Below are positions 1 to 8,795 of a stretch of 19,823 bases of DNA, piece after piece; the stretch's first letter is position 1, and every line of letters starts with the position of its first letter. The translations under genes were made by a program, and so were the position numbers. Source of the DNA: COE1 sp045579665 (GTDB taxonomy: Bacteria; Bacillota; Clostridia; Lachnospirales; Lachnospiraceae); the NCBI GenBank assembly GCA_045579665.1, contig JAZNMO010000094.1, positions 1 through 19,823 on the forward strand. The letters run 5' to 3'. Under the pieces are notes generated by a model. That model was not told the DNA's origin, searched no databases, and saw nothing but the letters and a program-made list of their open reading frames with translations.

Positions 1-10
1 TGCCTAAAAA

Positions 11-49
11 AATATATCCGCGTATATTATACATGGTAGACATGCATGT
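11..49. other. Two small inverted repeats upstream of the first gene
   Basis: AATATA (11-16) and TATATT (23-28) form a short AT-rich dyad around a CG-rich centre, and ACATGCATGT (40-49) is a perfect 10-base palindrome. Both lie upstream of the promoter at 101-130, so they could be operator sites or belong to whatever lies to the left of the window. Neither has a U-run to suggest a terminator. No gene is seen in 1-199. Confidence 0.2.
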
Positions 50-100
50 TGCAAGAAAATATTTGAAATTAGGGAAAAAAAGTCAATTTGTCGAGTATGG

Positions 101-130
101 GTGAAATTGTAGTTACAAAAGTGCTATAAT
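101..130 (+). promoter_or_regulatory. Probable sigma-A promoter with extended -10
   Basis: A perfect TATAAT lies at 125-130 and is preceded by TG at 122-123, giving an extended -10 (TGCTATAAT). A weak -35 (GTGAAA, 101-106) sits 18 bases upstream. Transcription would start near 137, about 63 bases before the ATG at 200. The extended -10 can compensate for the poor -35. Inferred from sequence only. Confidence 0.55.
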
Positions 131-199
131 AGCTATAGATATTAGCAGATAAAGATGTGATAACGTTTTATTTATAAATATACATAGAGGAATAGAAGC

Positions 200-1546
200 A
201 TGAAATATACCAAAGGTTATTATTTTGTAAGAAATTTAGTAATATTAATACTGGTTTACCTTCTTTGCATAAAATGCGATACAACTCGAGAGGGCTTGAC
301 AGACACAGTGTCCCCTGTTTTGCATATACGCGAGGATATTTCGTATCTGACGCTAAATGAAGAATATGATATTTCGTATTTTGTCGAAAGTATTTATGAC
401 AGGTCAAATCTGACAGAAGCGTATTTTATTCTCAATCAGAGAAAGGATGCGATTTCCTTTAATACGGTTGGAGAGCATTCCTTTCTGATACAGGCACAGG
501 ACCGATATGGGAATATTAGTAACAAATATGTTTCGGTCATTGTGAATGATGTACCTAGTCTTGTAAATGTACGTGACAGACTGGTATTACAGGGAGAAGA
601 ATTTGATGCATTAAGAAATGTGCTTGCTGTTGACCGTATGGATGGAACTATTTCAGACAAAATCAAAGTAAATACCGAGGATTTGGATTGTAGCAGGATG
701 GGTACTTATGAAATTACATATTCCATTACAGACAGCTGTGGTGCGACAAGTACAAAGAATGCAAGGGTTCTTGTATGCAATGAAACGCTTTATGAAAGAC
801 AGGCAGAGCATAAGCAGTATGGATTAACCAAGGAGGAGCTTGAAATATTACATGAATGCAATTACTTCCGTTATGAGGCATTACATGAGCCGGATTATGA
901 CAAAGCATTGGAGCTTACCTTACCTGCCCTTTTGAATTTGGAAAGTGACAAGGCAATTTGTTCAGGGGTGATTGCTTATATTTCGCCCGAATACATTTAT
1001 TGCCTGTCAGTCGAACACGGAATGACAGATATGAGGGATGGTGCATATATAACATTTTTTAACGGTGAAAGTATATATGCAAGGCTTCCGTATATAAGGC
1101 TCGCATGTGACAATGAGATATCCTTGTTCCGAATTCCGGTTTCACTTATTCCGACAGAGGATTTGTTACAGCTTCGACAGATTAGTATTAATGATAATCC
1201 CTTTTATTACATGAGTATGGAAGAAGGAGAGCCGTTGGTATTGCACTGTGCGAATCTGGAGCACGGAGAAATCACGGCGAAAGAAACAGAGGCAATTTTT
1301 GCATATGATTCTTTTGTTTGGCAGGATGAGAAGCTTGATAAAGATTATCAGTTCTATTGCACCTGTTTGTCAGCATATAGCGTATCCCGTAAGGGTGAAA
1401 GCGGTACTGCGGTGATTGATTATTATGGCAATCTGGCAGGAATTGTATCCGTAACAGGTACGGTGGATGATGTCAGGAAGGACTACTATTTAAAGATTGA
1501 TAAATTGGATGAATTTGAAGCAAGGATTGAACAATTGGACAGATAG
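200..1546 (+). CDS. Membrane-anchored protein with two Ig-like domains and a divergent trypsin-like domain
   Basis: I do not recognise this 448-residue protein as a named family. Residues 11-25 form one hydrophobic segment after a basic N-terminus, either a signal peptide or an anchor. There is no good lipobox, so most of the protein should be extracytoplasmic. Residues about 38-116 and 117-193 look like two bacterial Ig-like (DUF5011/Big_3-type) domains, each with a D/GN-type turn and a closing V-x-V strand. Residues about 250-435 resemble a trypsin/HtrA-type fold: CSGVIAY...SVEHG places His273 at the catalytic His, DNEISLFRI (304-312) places Glu306 where Asp102 is usual, and GESG (399-402) gives Ser401 as nucleophile with Glu400 in place of Asp194. 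The ATG at 200 follows AGAGGAA (186-192). The gene has its own promoter and ends before the hairpin upstream of mutS. It may be an active atypical protease or a degenerate one used for binding. The fold assignment is motif-based inference. Confidence 0.7.
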   Translation: MKYTKGYYFVRNLVILILVYLLCIKCDTTREGLTDTVSPVLHIREDISYLTLNEEYDISYFVESIYDRSNLTEAYFILNQRKDAISFNTVGEHSFLIQAQDRYGNISNKYVSVIVNDVPSLVNVRDRLVLQGEEFDALRNVLAVDRMDGTISDKIKVNTEDLDCSRMGTYEITYSITDSCGATSTKNARVLVCNETLYERQAEHKQYGLTKEELEILHECNYFRYEALHEPDYDKALELTLPALLNLESDKAICSGVIAYISPEYIYCLSVEHGMTDMRDGAYITFFNGESIYARLPYIRLACDNEISLFRIPVSLIPTEDLLQLRQISINDNPFYYMSMEEGEPLVLHCANLEHGEITAKETEAIFAYDSFVWQDEKLDKDYQFYCTCLSAYSVSRKGESGTAVIDYYGNLAGIVSVTGTVDDVRKDYYLKIDKLDEFEARIEQLDR

Positions 1547-1576
1547 TTTAAGAGAAAATTTCGCAATAATAACCTC

Positions 1577-1604
1577 TGTACAAATTATGTAAATGTGTTA
1601 AAAT
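1577..1604 (+). promoter_or_regulatory. Probable promoter of mutS operon
   Basis: An extended -10, TG at 1596-1597 followed by TAAAAT (1599-1604), is preceded after a 16-base spacer by TGTACA (1577-1582), which matches four of six -35 consensus bases. The start point would be near 1611, just before the hairpin at 1623, giving a leader of roughly 90 bases before the mutS ATG. Inferred by eye. Confidence 0.45.
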
Positions 1605-1622
1605 AAATCTATATGATAAGAG

Positions 1623-1654
1623 CGGGCAAAAGTAACTCATTTGCCCGTTTTATA
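1623..1654 (+). terminator. Rho-independent terminator-like hairpin between the first gene and mutS
   Basis: CGGGCAAA (1623-1630) pairs perfectly with TTTGCCCG (1640-1647) around a 9-base loop and is followed at once by TTTTATA. It lies about 77 bases after the stop of the upstream gene and downstream of the likely mutS promoter. It could therefore end the upstream transcript and also attenuate mutS. The U-run is short (TTTT then ATA), so termination may be partial. Confidence 0.65.
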
Positions 1655-1668
1655 CGTTATGAGTTACT
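1631..1668 (+). promoter_or_regulatory. Second inverted repeat interlocked with the mutS leader hairpin
   Basis: AGTAACTCAT (1631-1640) is perfectly complementary to ATGAGTTACT (1659-1668). The first arm is exactly the loop of the 1623-1647 hairpin plus one base. The order of the four arms is that of an H-type pseudoknot, or of two alternative folds. The second arm lies about 31 bases before the mutS ATG, upstream of the purine-rich ribosome binding site. The pairing is seen directly; any regulatory role is inferred. Confidence 0.5.
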
Positions 1669-1699
1669 GATTGAAATTAGAGAAAGAGAGAAACTTACA

Positions 1700-4354
1700 A
1701 TGGCGGAACTGACACCGATGATGAAACAGTATATGGAGACTAAGCAGCAATATCCTGACTGCATTTTGTTCTATAGACTCGGTGACTTTTATGAAATGTT
1801 TTTTGAGGATGCGATTACAGCGTCTAAGGTTTTAGAAATTACTTTAACGGGTAAGGACTGCGGTCTGGAGGAAAGGGCACCCATGTGCGGTGTTCCGTAC
1901 CATGCGGTAGATACTTATCTGAATAAGCTGGTAACAAAGGGCTATAAGGTAGCTATCGGAGAACAGGTAGAGGACCCGAAGCTTGCTAAAGGGCTCGTGA
2001 AACGTGAGGTGGTGCGAATTGTTACACCGGGCACGAACCTGAATATGCAGGCATTAGAAGAATCAAAGAATAATTATCTGATGTGTGTTACTTATTTCCA
2101 GAACGGAATCGGAATCTCGGTATCCGATATTACAACCGGTGACTTCTATGTAACAGAGGTTGAGGATTTAAGTAAGCTGCAGGATGAGATTTACAAATAT
2201 ATGCCGACAGAGATTATATGCAATGACGGCTTTATCATGAGTGGTTTTGATGTTGATGATTTGCGCAATCGTCTTGGAATTGCGGTATACTCTTTGGACG
2301 CATGGTATTTTGATGATGACGGCTGTCGTAATGTATTGATGAATCACTTCAAGGTGAATACGCTTCAAGGACTTGGTATAGAAGATTTTCCGGCAGGACT
2401 GATATCTTCCGGTGCCATGATGCAGTATTTGCTGGAGACACAGAAGACATCCTTAGAGCATATTACTCATATTACGCCGTATCTTGCAAGCCGTTATATG
2501 TTGCTTGACAGCTCTACCAGACGTAACTTAGAGCTTACAGAGACATTACGTGAGAAGCAGAAGCGAGGCTCTCTTTTGTGGGTGCTTGATAAGACCAAGA
2601 CTGCCATGGGTGCAAGAAGGCTTCGTAGTGATATTGAGCAGCCGCTGATTAATAAGGATGATATCAATGACCGTCTGGATGCAGTAGAACAGCTTTGTAA
2701 TAATATGGTGGGCAGGGATGAGATTCGTGAATATTTGAATCCAATCTATGACTTGGAGCGTCTGCTTGGTAAGGTCAGCTATAAGTCAGCAAATCCACGA
2801 GATTTGATTGCCTTTGCCAATTCTATGGAGATGCTTCCGCACATTAAGACTGTGCTTCGTGAATTTGATGCCAAGCTTTTGGTTGAGATTGAGAATGAAA
2901 TTGACGGCTTGGAGGATTTATATCATCTGATTCGTGATGCCATTACAGAGGAGCCGCCTCTCACCATTCGTGAGGGTGGTATCATTAAGAATGGTTTTGA
3001 TGAGAATGTAGATATGTTCCGTAATGCCAAGATGCAGGGTAAAAGCTGGCTTGCAGCATTGGAGGAAGAAGATAGAGAACGTACAGGGATTAAGAATCTC
3101 AAGGTAAAGTATAATAAAGTATTTGGTTATTATTTTGAGGTAACTAATTCCTATAAGGAGCTTGTGCCGGAAGATTACATCAGAAAGCAGACTCTTGTGA
3201 ATGCAGAGCGTTATACAACTCCAAAGCTCAAGGAATTAGAGGATACGATTTTAAATGCAGAGGATAAGCTCAATACCTTGGAGTATGATATTTTCTGCAG
3301 AATCCGTGATGATATTGCAGCACAGCTTGAACGTATTCAGAAGACAGCAAAGGCTGTGGCGAGACTGGATATGTTTGCATCGCTTTCTATTGTTGCAGAG
3401 CAGAATCATTATGTTAGACCAACTCTGAATGATAAGGGAGTCATTGATATTAAGGATGGAAGACATCCTGTTGTTGAGAAAATGATTGACCATGATATGT
3501 TTGTGGCAAATGATACCTACCTTGATAATGGCAGACACTGTATTTCTGTTATTACAGGGCCGAATATGGCAGGTAAGTCTACCTATATGAGACAGTCTGC
3601 GATTATTGTATTGATGGCACAGCTAGGAAGCTTTGTTCCTGCTAAGAGTGCCAATATTGGCATTGTAGACCGTATTTTTACCCGTGTTGGTGCATCTGAC
3701 GACCTTGCAAGCGGTCAAAGTACCTTTATGGTGGAAATGAATGAAGTAGCCAATATTCTTCGCAATGCGACTGCTAAGAGTCTTCTTGTGTTAGATGAGA
3801 TTGGACGAGGCACCTCTACTTTTGATGGTTTAAGTATTGCATGGGCAGTAATTGAGCACATCAGTAATAAGAAACTTCTTGGTGCTAAGACCTTATTTGC
3901 AACCCATTATCATGAACTGACAGAGCTTGAGGGTAAGATGAATAATGTGAATAATTATTGCATCGCTGTTAAGGAAAAGGGTGATGACATCGTATTCCTT
4001 AGAAAGATTATTAAGGGTGGTGCTGACCGAAGCTATGGCATTCAGGTTGCAAAGCTTGCGGGTGTTCCTGATATAGTAATTGACAGAGCAAAGGAGATTG
4101 CAGAGCAGCTTAGTGATAATGATATCACTGAAAAGGTGCAAAGTATTGCTGTTGATAATAAGTCCGATAAGAAAAAGGTTAAGCATTATGATGATGTAGA
4201 CATGGGGCAGATGTCTCTGTTTGATACCGTAAAAGATGAGGATGTGGTAAAGGAGCTTCAGGAGATTGATATTTCCAATTTGACACCTTTAGATGCATTG
4301 AATACTCTGTACAGATTACAAAGTAAGCTTAAGAACCGATGGTCAATAGATTAA
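1700..4354 (+). CDS. mutS: DNA mismatch repair ATPase MutS
   Basis: MutS binds mismatches and small loops as a dimer, then recruits MutL. The 884-residue length is normal for the family. The mismatch-reading motif GDFYE near the N-terminus gives Phe30 and Glu32 (the F-x-E wedge). The connector and lever/clamp domains follow, then the ABC-type ATPase with Walker A GPNMAGKST (620-628), Walker B ending D699-E700, a GRGTST signature and the ATHYHEL switch. QMSLF (837-841) near the C-terminus fits the beta-clamp-binding motif. I chose the ATG at 1700 because the family starts MxxLTPMM and a GAGAG ribosome site precedes it. An in-frame ATG at 1613 would add 29 residues translated from the leader hairpin and is unlikely. 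mutL follows after 24 bases. Confidence 0.97.
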   Translation: MAELTPMMKQYMETKQQYPDCILFYRLGDFYEMFFEDAITASKVLEITLTGKDCGLEERAPMCGVPYHAVDTYLNKLVTKGYKVAIGEQVEDPKLAKGLVKREVVRIVTPGTNLNMQALEESKNNYLMCVTYFQNGIGISVSDITTGDFYVTEVEDLSKLQDEIYKYMPTEIICNDGFIMSGFDVDDLRNRLGIAVYSLDAWYFDDDGCRNVLMNHFKVNTLQGLGIEDFPAGLISSGAMMQYLLETQKTSLEHITHITPYLASRYMLLDSSTRRNLELTETLREKQKRGSLLWVLDKTKTAMGARRLRSDIEQPLINKDDINDRLDAVEQLCNNMVGRDEIREYLNPIYDLERLLGKVSYKSANPRDLIAFANSMEMLPHIKTVLREFDAKLLVEIENEIDGLEDLYHLIRDAITEEPPLTIREGGIIKNGFDENVDMFRNAKMQGKSWLAALEEEDRERTGIKNLKVKYNKVFGYYFEVTNSYKELVPEDYIRKQTLVNAERYTTPKLKELEDTILNAEDKLNTLEYDIFCRIRDDIAAQLERIQKTAKAVARLDMFASLSIVAEQNHYVRPTLNDKGVIDIKDGRHPVVEKMIDHDMFVANDTYLDNGRHCISVITGPNMAGKSTYMRQSAIIVLMAQLGSFVPAKSANIGIVDRIFTRVGASDDLASGQSTFMVEMNEVANILRNATAKSLLVLDEIGRGTSTFDGLSIAWAVIEHISNKKLLGAKTLFATHYHELTELEGKMNNVNNYCIAVKEKGDDIVFLRKIIKGGADRSYGIQVAKLAGVPDIVIDRAKEIAEQLSDNDITEKVQSIAVDNKSDKKKVKHYDDVDMGQMSLFDTVKDEDVVKELQEIDISNLTPLDALNTLYRLQSKLKNRWSID

Positions 4355-4378
4355 GTCTATCAAAGAAGGGGAGAACAA

Positions 4379-6529
4379 ATGGCAAAGATTCATGTTTTGG
4401 ATGATACTACCATAGATAAGATTGCTGCCGGTGAAGTAGTAGAGCGTCCTGCCAGTGTCATAAAGGAGCTGGTGGAGAATGCCATGGATGCCGGTGCAAA
4501 GGCAATCACGGTAGAAATCAGAGATGGCGGAATTGAATTTATACGAGTAACGGACGATGGAGGAGGCATTGAGAAGGAAGAGGTTCGTAATGCCTTTCTT
4601 CGTCATGCCACCAGTAAGATTCAGGATGCTTCGGATTTAACACGTCTGCATAGCTTAGGCTTTCGTGGTGAGGCATTGTCAAGTATTTCTGCGGTTGCCA
4701 AGGTAGAGATTATTACAAAGACAAAGGAGCAGATGACCGGTGTACGCTTCTGTATTGAGGGCGGACGTGAGACTGCATTTGAAGAGGTGGGAGCGCCTGA
4801 CGGAACCACCTTTATTGCAAGGAATCTGTTCTTTAATACACCTGTAAGACGTAAGTTCCTTAAGACGGCCATGACAGAAGGAAGCTATGTTACAGATTTA
4901 TTGGAGCATATGGCATTGTCGAATCCGGATATCTCTTTTAAATATGTGTTGAATGGCCAGACGAAGTTTTTTACTACGGGAAATGGTGATTTGAGAGCAA
5001 TTATCTATCGTATTTTTGGACGAGAGATTGCGGCAGAGATGATTCCAATCCAAATTGTAGATACGGATATTACCATAGAGGGATTTCTTGGTAAGCCTGT
5101 TTTGAATCGTGCCAATAGAAATTTTGAGAATTACTTTGTAAATGGGCGATATATTAAGAGTAAAGTGATATCTAAGGCAATAGAGGATGGCTATCAGTCC
5201 TATCTGATGCAGCATAGATATCCGTTCTGTGTATTGCATATTACAGTACCTACAGAGAGCGTCGATGTGAATGTACATCCGACCAAGATGGAGGTTCGTT
5301 TCTCCAACCAGAATGCGGTATATCAGATGATTTCTACGAATATCGCTTCTTTCTTAGGTACACAGGAGATGATTCCTTCTGCAACACTTGGTAAGGATGA
5401 GAAGCCTTCTGCAAAGCCGGAGAGGATTACGGCACCTGAACCGTTTGAAAAGGTTCGTATTCAGAAGGAGGATTCAAAGCCTGTTCAGGTTTCGGTAAAT
5501 GTTGCAGATAAGATAGAACAGCCCGTCGCACCGAAAACATCGTTAAATCTGCTTCGTGAAGAGAGCAGTTATAATTATTCGGGGGCTCCGTCTAAGAAGG
5601 AGAATGTAGGAGAGTTTCTGTTTAATAATAAGGTGGCCTATCATAAGGGCGAGGAAAATATTATGAAGCAGGAGAGCGCAGTAACGAAGGAGCGTGCTCT
5701 ACCAAAGACGGATGAAGATAGTTTCTTTGAGGATAATCGTAAAAATGTTGACCCCATTCCGGTTCCAAAGGTCTCCGAACAGCCAATGGAGCATAAGCCT
5801 ATGCAATCCATGCTTTCCAAGATTCTTGGAGGTGAAAAGGAGCCTGATAAGACGAATCTTGGTGTTATTAAGGCTAAGGAACAGATTATTATAGAGAAGC
5901 CCGAACAGCTTAATTTCTTTGATGAGAAGCTGTTGACCAAAGAAGCAAAGCAGGAATATCGAATCATCGGTCAGGTATTTGACACTTATTGGATGATAGA
6001 GTATCGTGATAAGATGCTGATGATTGACCAGCACGCAGCTCATGAGAAGGTAAAATATGAGCAGATATTGAAAAAAGTAGAGAATCATGAACTGTATTCA
6101 CAGACATTGACGCCTCCGATTATCATTGGATGTACGGCAAGAGAAGCAGATATCATTCGTACCTATGGTCAGTATTTTGAAGAGCTTGGTTTTCAGATTG
6201 AAGATTTTGGTATGAATGCCTATGCTTTAAGAGGTGTCCCGTATGAGCTCTTTGGCTATGGTATGAAGGAGCTGTTTGAAGAGATTCTGACGGAGCTGAC
6301 TGACAGTCCTGTTAAGGGAGTTCCGCAGATTATTCGTGAAAAGATAGCTTTCATGGCGTGTAAGGCAGCAGTGAAAGGCAATAATTCCCTGACCTATGAG
6401 GAAGCAGACCGGTTAATCGAGCAGCTGTTAGAGCTTGAGAATCCATATAACTGTCCACATGGACGCCCTACAATTATTTCTATGTCTAAGTATGAGATAG
6501 AAAAGAAATTCAAAAGAGTTGTAACGTAA
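4379..6529 (+). CDS. mutL: DNA mismatch repair endonuclease MutL
   Basis: MutL links mismatch recognition by MutS to strand nicking and removal. The N-terminal GHKL ATPase (about 1-335) shows the family signature IAAGEVVERPASVIKELVENA, the DGGGI loop and GFRGEALSS. A low-complexity, charged linker of about 200 residues follows. The C-terminal domain carries the nuclease motif DQHAAHEKVKYE (550-561) and CPHGRP (692-697), so this is the nicking type found in bacteria lacking MutH. The intervening ACKAAVKG has Lys where Arg is common. QLNFF (510-514) in the linker resembles a beta-clamp-binding pentapeptide. The start at 4379 is supported by AAGGGGAG at 4366-4373. The gene is cotranscribed with mutS, and miaA follows after 29 bases. 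The length of 716 residues is somewhat above the usual 600-650 because of the linker. Confidence 0.97.
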   Translation: MAKIHVLDDTTIDKIAAGEVVERPASVIKELVENAMDAGAKAITVEIRDGGIEFIRVTDDGGGIEKEEVRNAFLRHATSKIQDASDLTRLHSLGFRGEALSSISAVAKVEIITKTKEQMTGVRFCIEGGRETAFEEVGAPDGTTFIARNLFFNTPVRRKFLKTAMTEGSYVTDLLEHMALSNPDISFKYVLNGQTKFFTTGNGDLRAIIYRIFGREIAAEMIPIQIVDTDITIEGFLGKPVLNRANRNFENYFVNGRYIKSKVISKAIEDGYQSYLMQHRYPFCVLHITVPTESVDVNVHPTKMEVRFSNQNAVYQMISTNIASFLGTQEMIPSATLGKDEKPSAKPERITAPEPFEKVRIQKEDSKPVQVSVNVADKIEQPVAPKTSLNLLREESSYNYSGAPSKKENVGEFLFNNKVAYHKGEENIMKQESAVTKERALPKTDEDSFFEDNRKNVDPIPVPKVSEQPMEHKPMQSMLSKILGGEKEPDKTNLGVIKAKEQIIIEKPEQLNFFDEKLLTKEAKQEYRIIGQVFDTYWMIEYRDKMLMIDQHAAHEKVKYEQILKKVENHELYSQTLTPPIIIGCTAREADIIRTYGQYFEELGFQIEDFGMNAYALRGVPYELFGYGMKELFEEILTELTDSPVKGVPQIIREKIAFMACKAAVKGNNSLTYEEADRLIEQLLELENPYNCPHGRPTIISMSKYEIEKKFKRVVT

Positions 6530-6558
6530 AAATCCTTATATCGAAAGGTATTATAATT

Positions 6559-7491
6559 ATGAAACGTAGATTAGTGATATTAACAGGACCTACGGCAGCA
6601 GGTAAGACGAAATTATCCATTGCATTGGCAAAAAAGCTAAACGGTGAGATTATTTCAGCGGATTCTATGCAGGTGTATAAGCATATGGATATCGGTTCTG
6701 CCAAGATTATGCCGGAAGAGATGAATGGCATAAAGCATCATTTGATTGATATTTTGGAGCCGACACAGGATTTTAATGTGGTATTGTTCCAACAGCATGC
6801 GAAGGCTGCAATGGAAGAGATTTATGCCAAGGGTAAGATTCCGATTATTGTAGGCGGTACAGGCTTTTATATCCAGTCGGTATTATATGATATTGATTTT
6901 ACGCAGAATGATGAAGATACTGCGCTGAGAGAAGAACTTGAGGCACTTGCAAAGGAAAAAGGCGCGGAATATCTTCATGCCATGCTTGCAGAGTGCGACC
7001 CCAAAGCGGCCGAGGCGATTCATGCCAATAATATCAAGCGTGTAATTCGTGCAATTGAATATAACCGTCAGACGGGGGAGAAGATTTCAGAGCATAATGA
7101 AGAAGAGCGTGCAAAAGAGTCAGCGTATGATTCGTGCTATTTCGTTTTGACGGATGAACGAGCACGTCTGTATGCCAATATTGATAAACGAGTTGATATT
7201 ATGTTAGAGCAGGGACTTGTGGAAGAGGTCAAGAAGCTTATGGATATGGGATGTGAGCGTGATTCGGTGGCAATGCAGGGCTTGGGCTATAAAGAGATTA
7301 TTTCTTATCTGCTTGGTGAGATTTCTCTGGATGAAGCAGTGTATCTGATTAAGCGTGATACCAGACATTTTGCAAAGAGACAGCTGACTTGGTTCCGTCG
7401 CGAAAGAGATGTCATCTGGGTGGAAAAAGATAAATTTGCATATGATGAGGAAAAGATGCTACAATACATGGTTGAGTGTATAGAGAAATAG
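6559..7491 (+). CDS. miaA: tRNA dimethylallyltransferase MiaA
   Basis: MiaA transfers the dimethylallyl group from dimethylallyl diphosphate to N6 of adenosine 37 in tRNAs that read codons starting with U, giving i6A37. The 310-residue length is typical. The P-loop GPTAAGKT (10-17), the catalytic D-S-x-Q motif (D35-S36-M37-Q38) and GGTGFYI are all present, and the C-terminal RQLTWFRR is characteristic. The ATG at 6559 has GAAAGG at 6543-6548. The position after mutSL is the usual clostridial order, where miaA is often followed by hfq. Here hfq is absent and a YnbB-like gene follows directly. Confidence 0.97.
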   Translation: MKRRLVILTGPTAAGKTKLSIALAKKLNGEIISADSMQVYKHMDIGSAKIMPEEMNGIKHHLIDILEPTQDFNVVLFQQHAKAAMEEIYAKGKIPIIVGGTGFYIQSVLYDIDFTQNDEDTALREELEALAKEKGAEYLHAMLAECDPKAAEAIHANNIKRVIRAIEYNRQTGEKISEHNEEERAKESAYDSCYFVLTDERARLYANIDKRVDIMLEQGLVEEVKKLMDMGCERDSVAMQGLGYKEIISYLLGEISLDEAVYLIKRDTRHFAKRQLTWFRRERDVIWVEKDKFAYDEEKMLQYMVECIEK

Positions 7492-7508
7492 AAAGGTTAG
7501 GTACATAT

Positions 7509-8795
7509 ATGGAATGTAATGTAGAGAACATATATAGGGAGCTTGGTATTTCTGACGAGGTATATCAGTTCAGCAAGGAGATTTTAAAGGAGCTTGAGCC
7601 GCGCTTTAAGGAAATTGATGAAACTGCAGAGTATAACCAGTTAAAGGTGCTAAAGGCGATGCAGGATAATAAGGTAAGTGAGGCTTGCTTATTGGGAACG
7701 ACAGGCTATGGCTACAATGATATCGGAAGAGATACGCTGGAAGCTGTATATGCTTCGGTGTTCCATACAGAGGATGCTCTTGTAAGACCTCAGATTACCT
7801 GTGGAACTCATGCGTTAGCACTTGCACTTATGAGTAATCTTAGACCGGGAGATGAGTTATTATCTCCTGTAGGAAAGCCATATGATACCTTAGAGGAGGT
7901 TATTGGCATCAGACCGTCCAAGGGCTCTTTGAGAGAGTACGGTGTCAGCTATCAACAGGTGGATTTACTTCCGGATGGCAGCTTTGACTATGAAAATATT
8001 AAGAAGGCAATTAATGAAAAGACAAAGCTTGTTACCATTCAGCGTTCAAAAGGCTATCAGACAAGACCGACTCTTTCAGTCGCAAGAATTGGTGAGTTGA
8101 TTTCCTTCATTAAGAATATTAAGTCTGATGTTATCTGCATGGTGGATAACTGTTATGGAGAATTTGTAGAAAGAATGGAGCCTTCTGATGTAGGAGCTGA
8201 TATGATTGTCGGTTCTTTAATTAAGAATCCGGGCGGCGGACTGGCACCGATTGGCGGTTATATTGCAGGAACAAAGGCTTGCGTAGAGAATGCAGCATTC
8301 AGACTTACTTCACCGGGACTTGGTAAGGAGGTTGGTGCTTCCCTTGGCATTTTAAAGGATTTTTACCAAGGTTTGTTCTTATCACCGACTGTTACGGCAG
8401 GTGCTTTAAAGGGCGCAATCTTTGCGGCAAATGTATATGAGAAATTAGGATATCGCGTGGTTCCAAACAGTACGGAATCCCGTCATGATATTATTCAGGC
8501 TGTGGAGTTTGGAACACCTGAGGGCGTCATTGCATTCTGTAAGGGTGTACAGGCAGCAGCACCGGTTGACAGTTTTGTAACCCCTGAACCTTGGGATATG
8601 CCGGGATATGACGCACAGGTTATTATGGCAGCAGGTGCATTTGTATCAGGTTCTTCTATTGAACTTAGTGCCGACGGACCGATTAAGCCGCCGTATGCGG
8701 TTTATTTCCAGGGAGGACTTACCTTCGAGCATGCAAGATTTGGTATTATGAAAACCTTGCAGGAGGTAGTAAATGCAGGGCTTGTTACCTTGTAA
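7509..8795 (+). CDS. PLP-dependent methionine gamma-lyase-family protein (YnbB-like, 'aluminium resistance')
   Basis: This 428-residue protein belongs to the family annotated as methionine gamma-lyase-like or aluminium resistance protein (B. subtilis YnbB). The fold is PLP-dependent, aspartate-aminotransferase type I. GTTGYGYND and the RPQITCGTHA segment are family hallmarks. VDNCYGEF precedes SLIKNPGGG, whose Lys239 is the likely PLP Schiff-base lysine. The physiological substrate is not established and 'aluminium resistance' is a weak historical name. I chose the ATG at 7509, preceded by GAAAGGTTAGG (7491-7501). An in-frame GTG at 7476 inside miaA would add 11 residues without a better ribosome site. 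In B. subtilis ynbB is also near miaA, with hfq and hflX between; here those are missing. The gene probably ends the mutS operon. Confidence 0.9.
   Translation: MECNVENIYRELGISDEVYQFSKEILKELEPRFKEIDETAEYNQLKVLKAMQDNKVSEACLLGTTGYGYNDIGRDTLEAVYASVFHTEDALVRPQITCGTHALALALMSNLRPGDELLSPVGKPYDTLEEVIGIRPSKGSLREYGVSYQQVDLLPDGSFDYENIKKAINEKTKLVTIQRSKGYQTRPTLSVARIGELISFIKNIKSDVICMVDNCYGEFVERMEPSDVGADMIVGSLIKNPGGGLAPIGGYIAGTKACVENAAFRLTSPGLGKEVGASLGILKDFYQGLFLSPTVTAGALKGAIFAANVYEKLGYRVVPNSTESRHDIIQAVEFGTPEGVIAFCKGVQAAAPVDSFVTPEPWDMPGYDAQVIMAAGAFVSGSSIELSADGPIKPPYAVYFQGGLTFEHARFGIMKTLQEVVNAGLVTL

Noticed and set aside
1613..1699. In-frame ATG at 1613 giving a 29-residue extension of MutS
   Set aside because: The extension would be translated from the leader hairpin, has no ribosome site and is absent from the MutS family, which starts at MxxLTPMM (1700).
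5694..6088. Overlapping open frames on both strands within the mutL linker
   Set aside because: They have no ribosome sites or recognisable domains and lie inside a well-supported gene; open frames of this size are expected in such codon usage.
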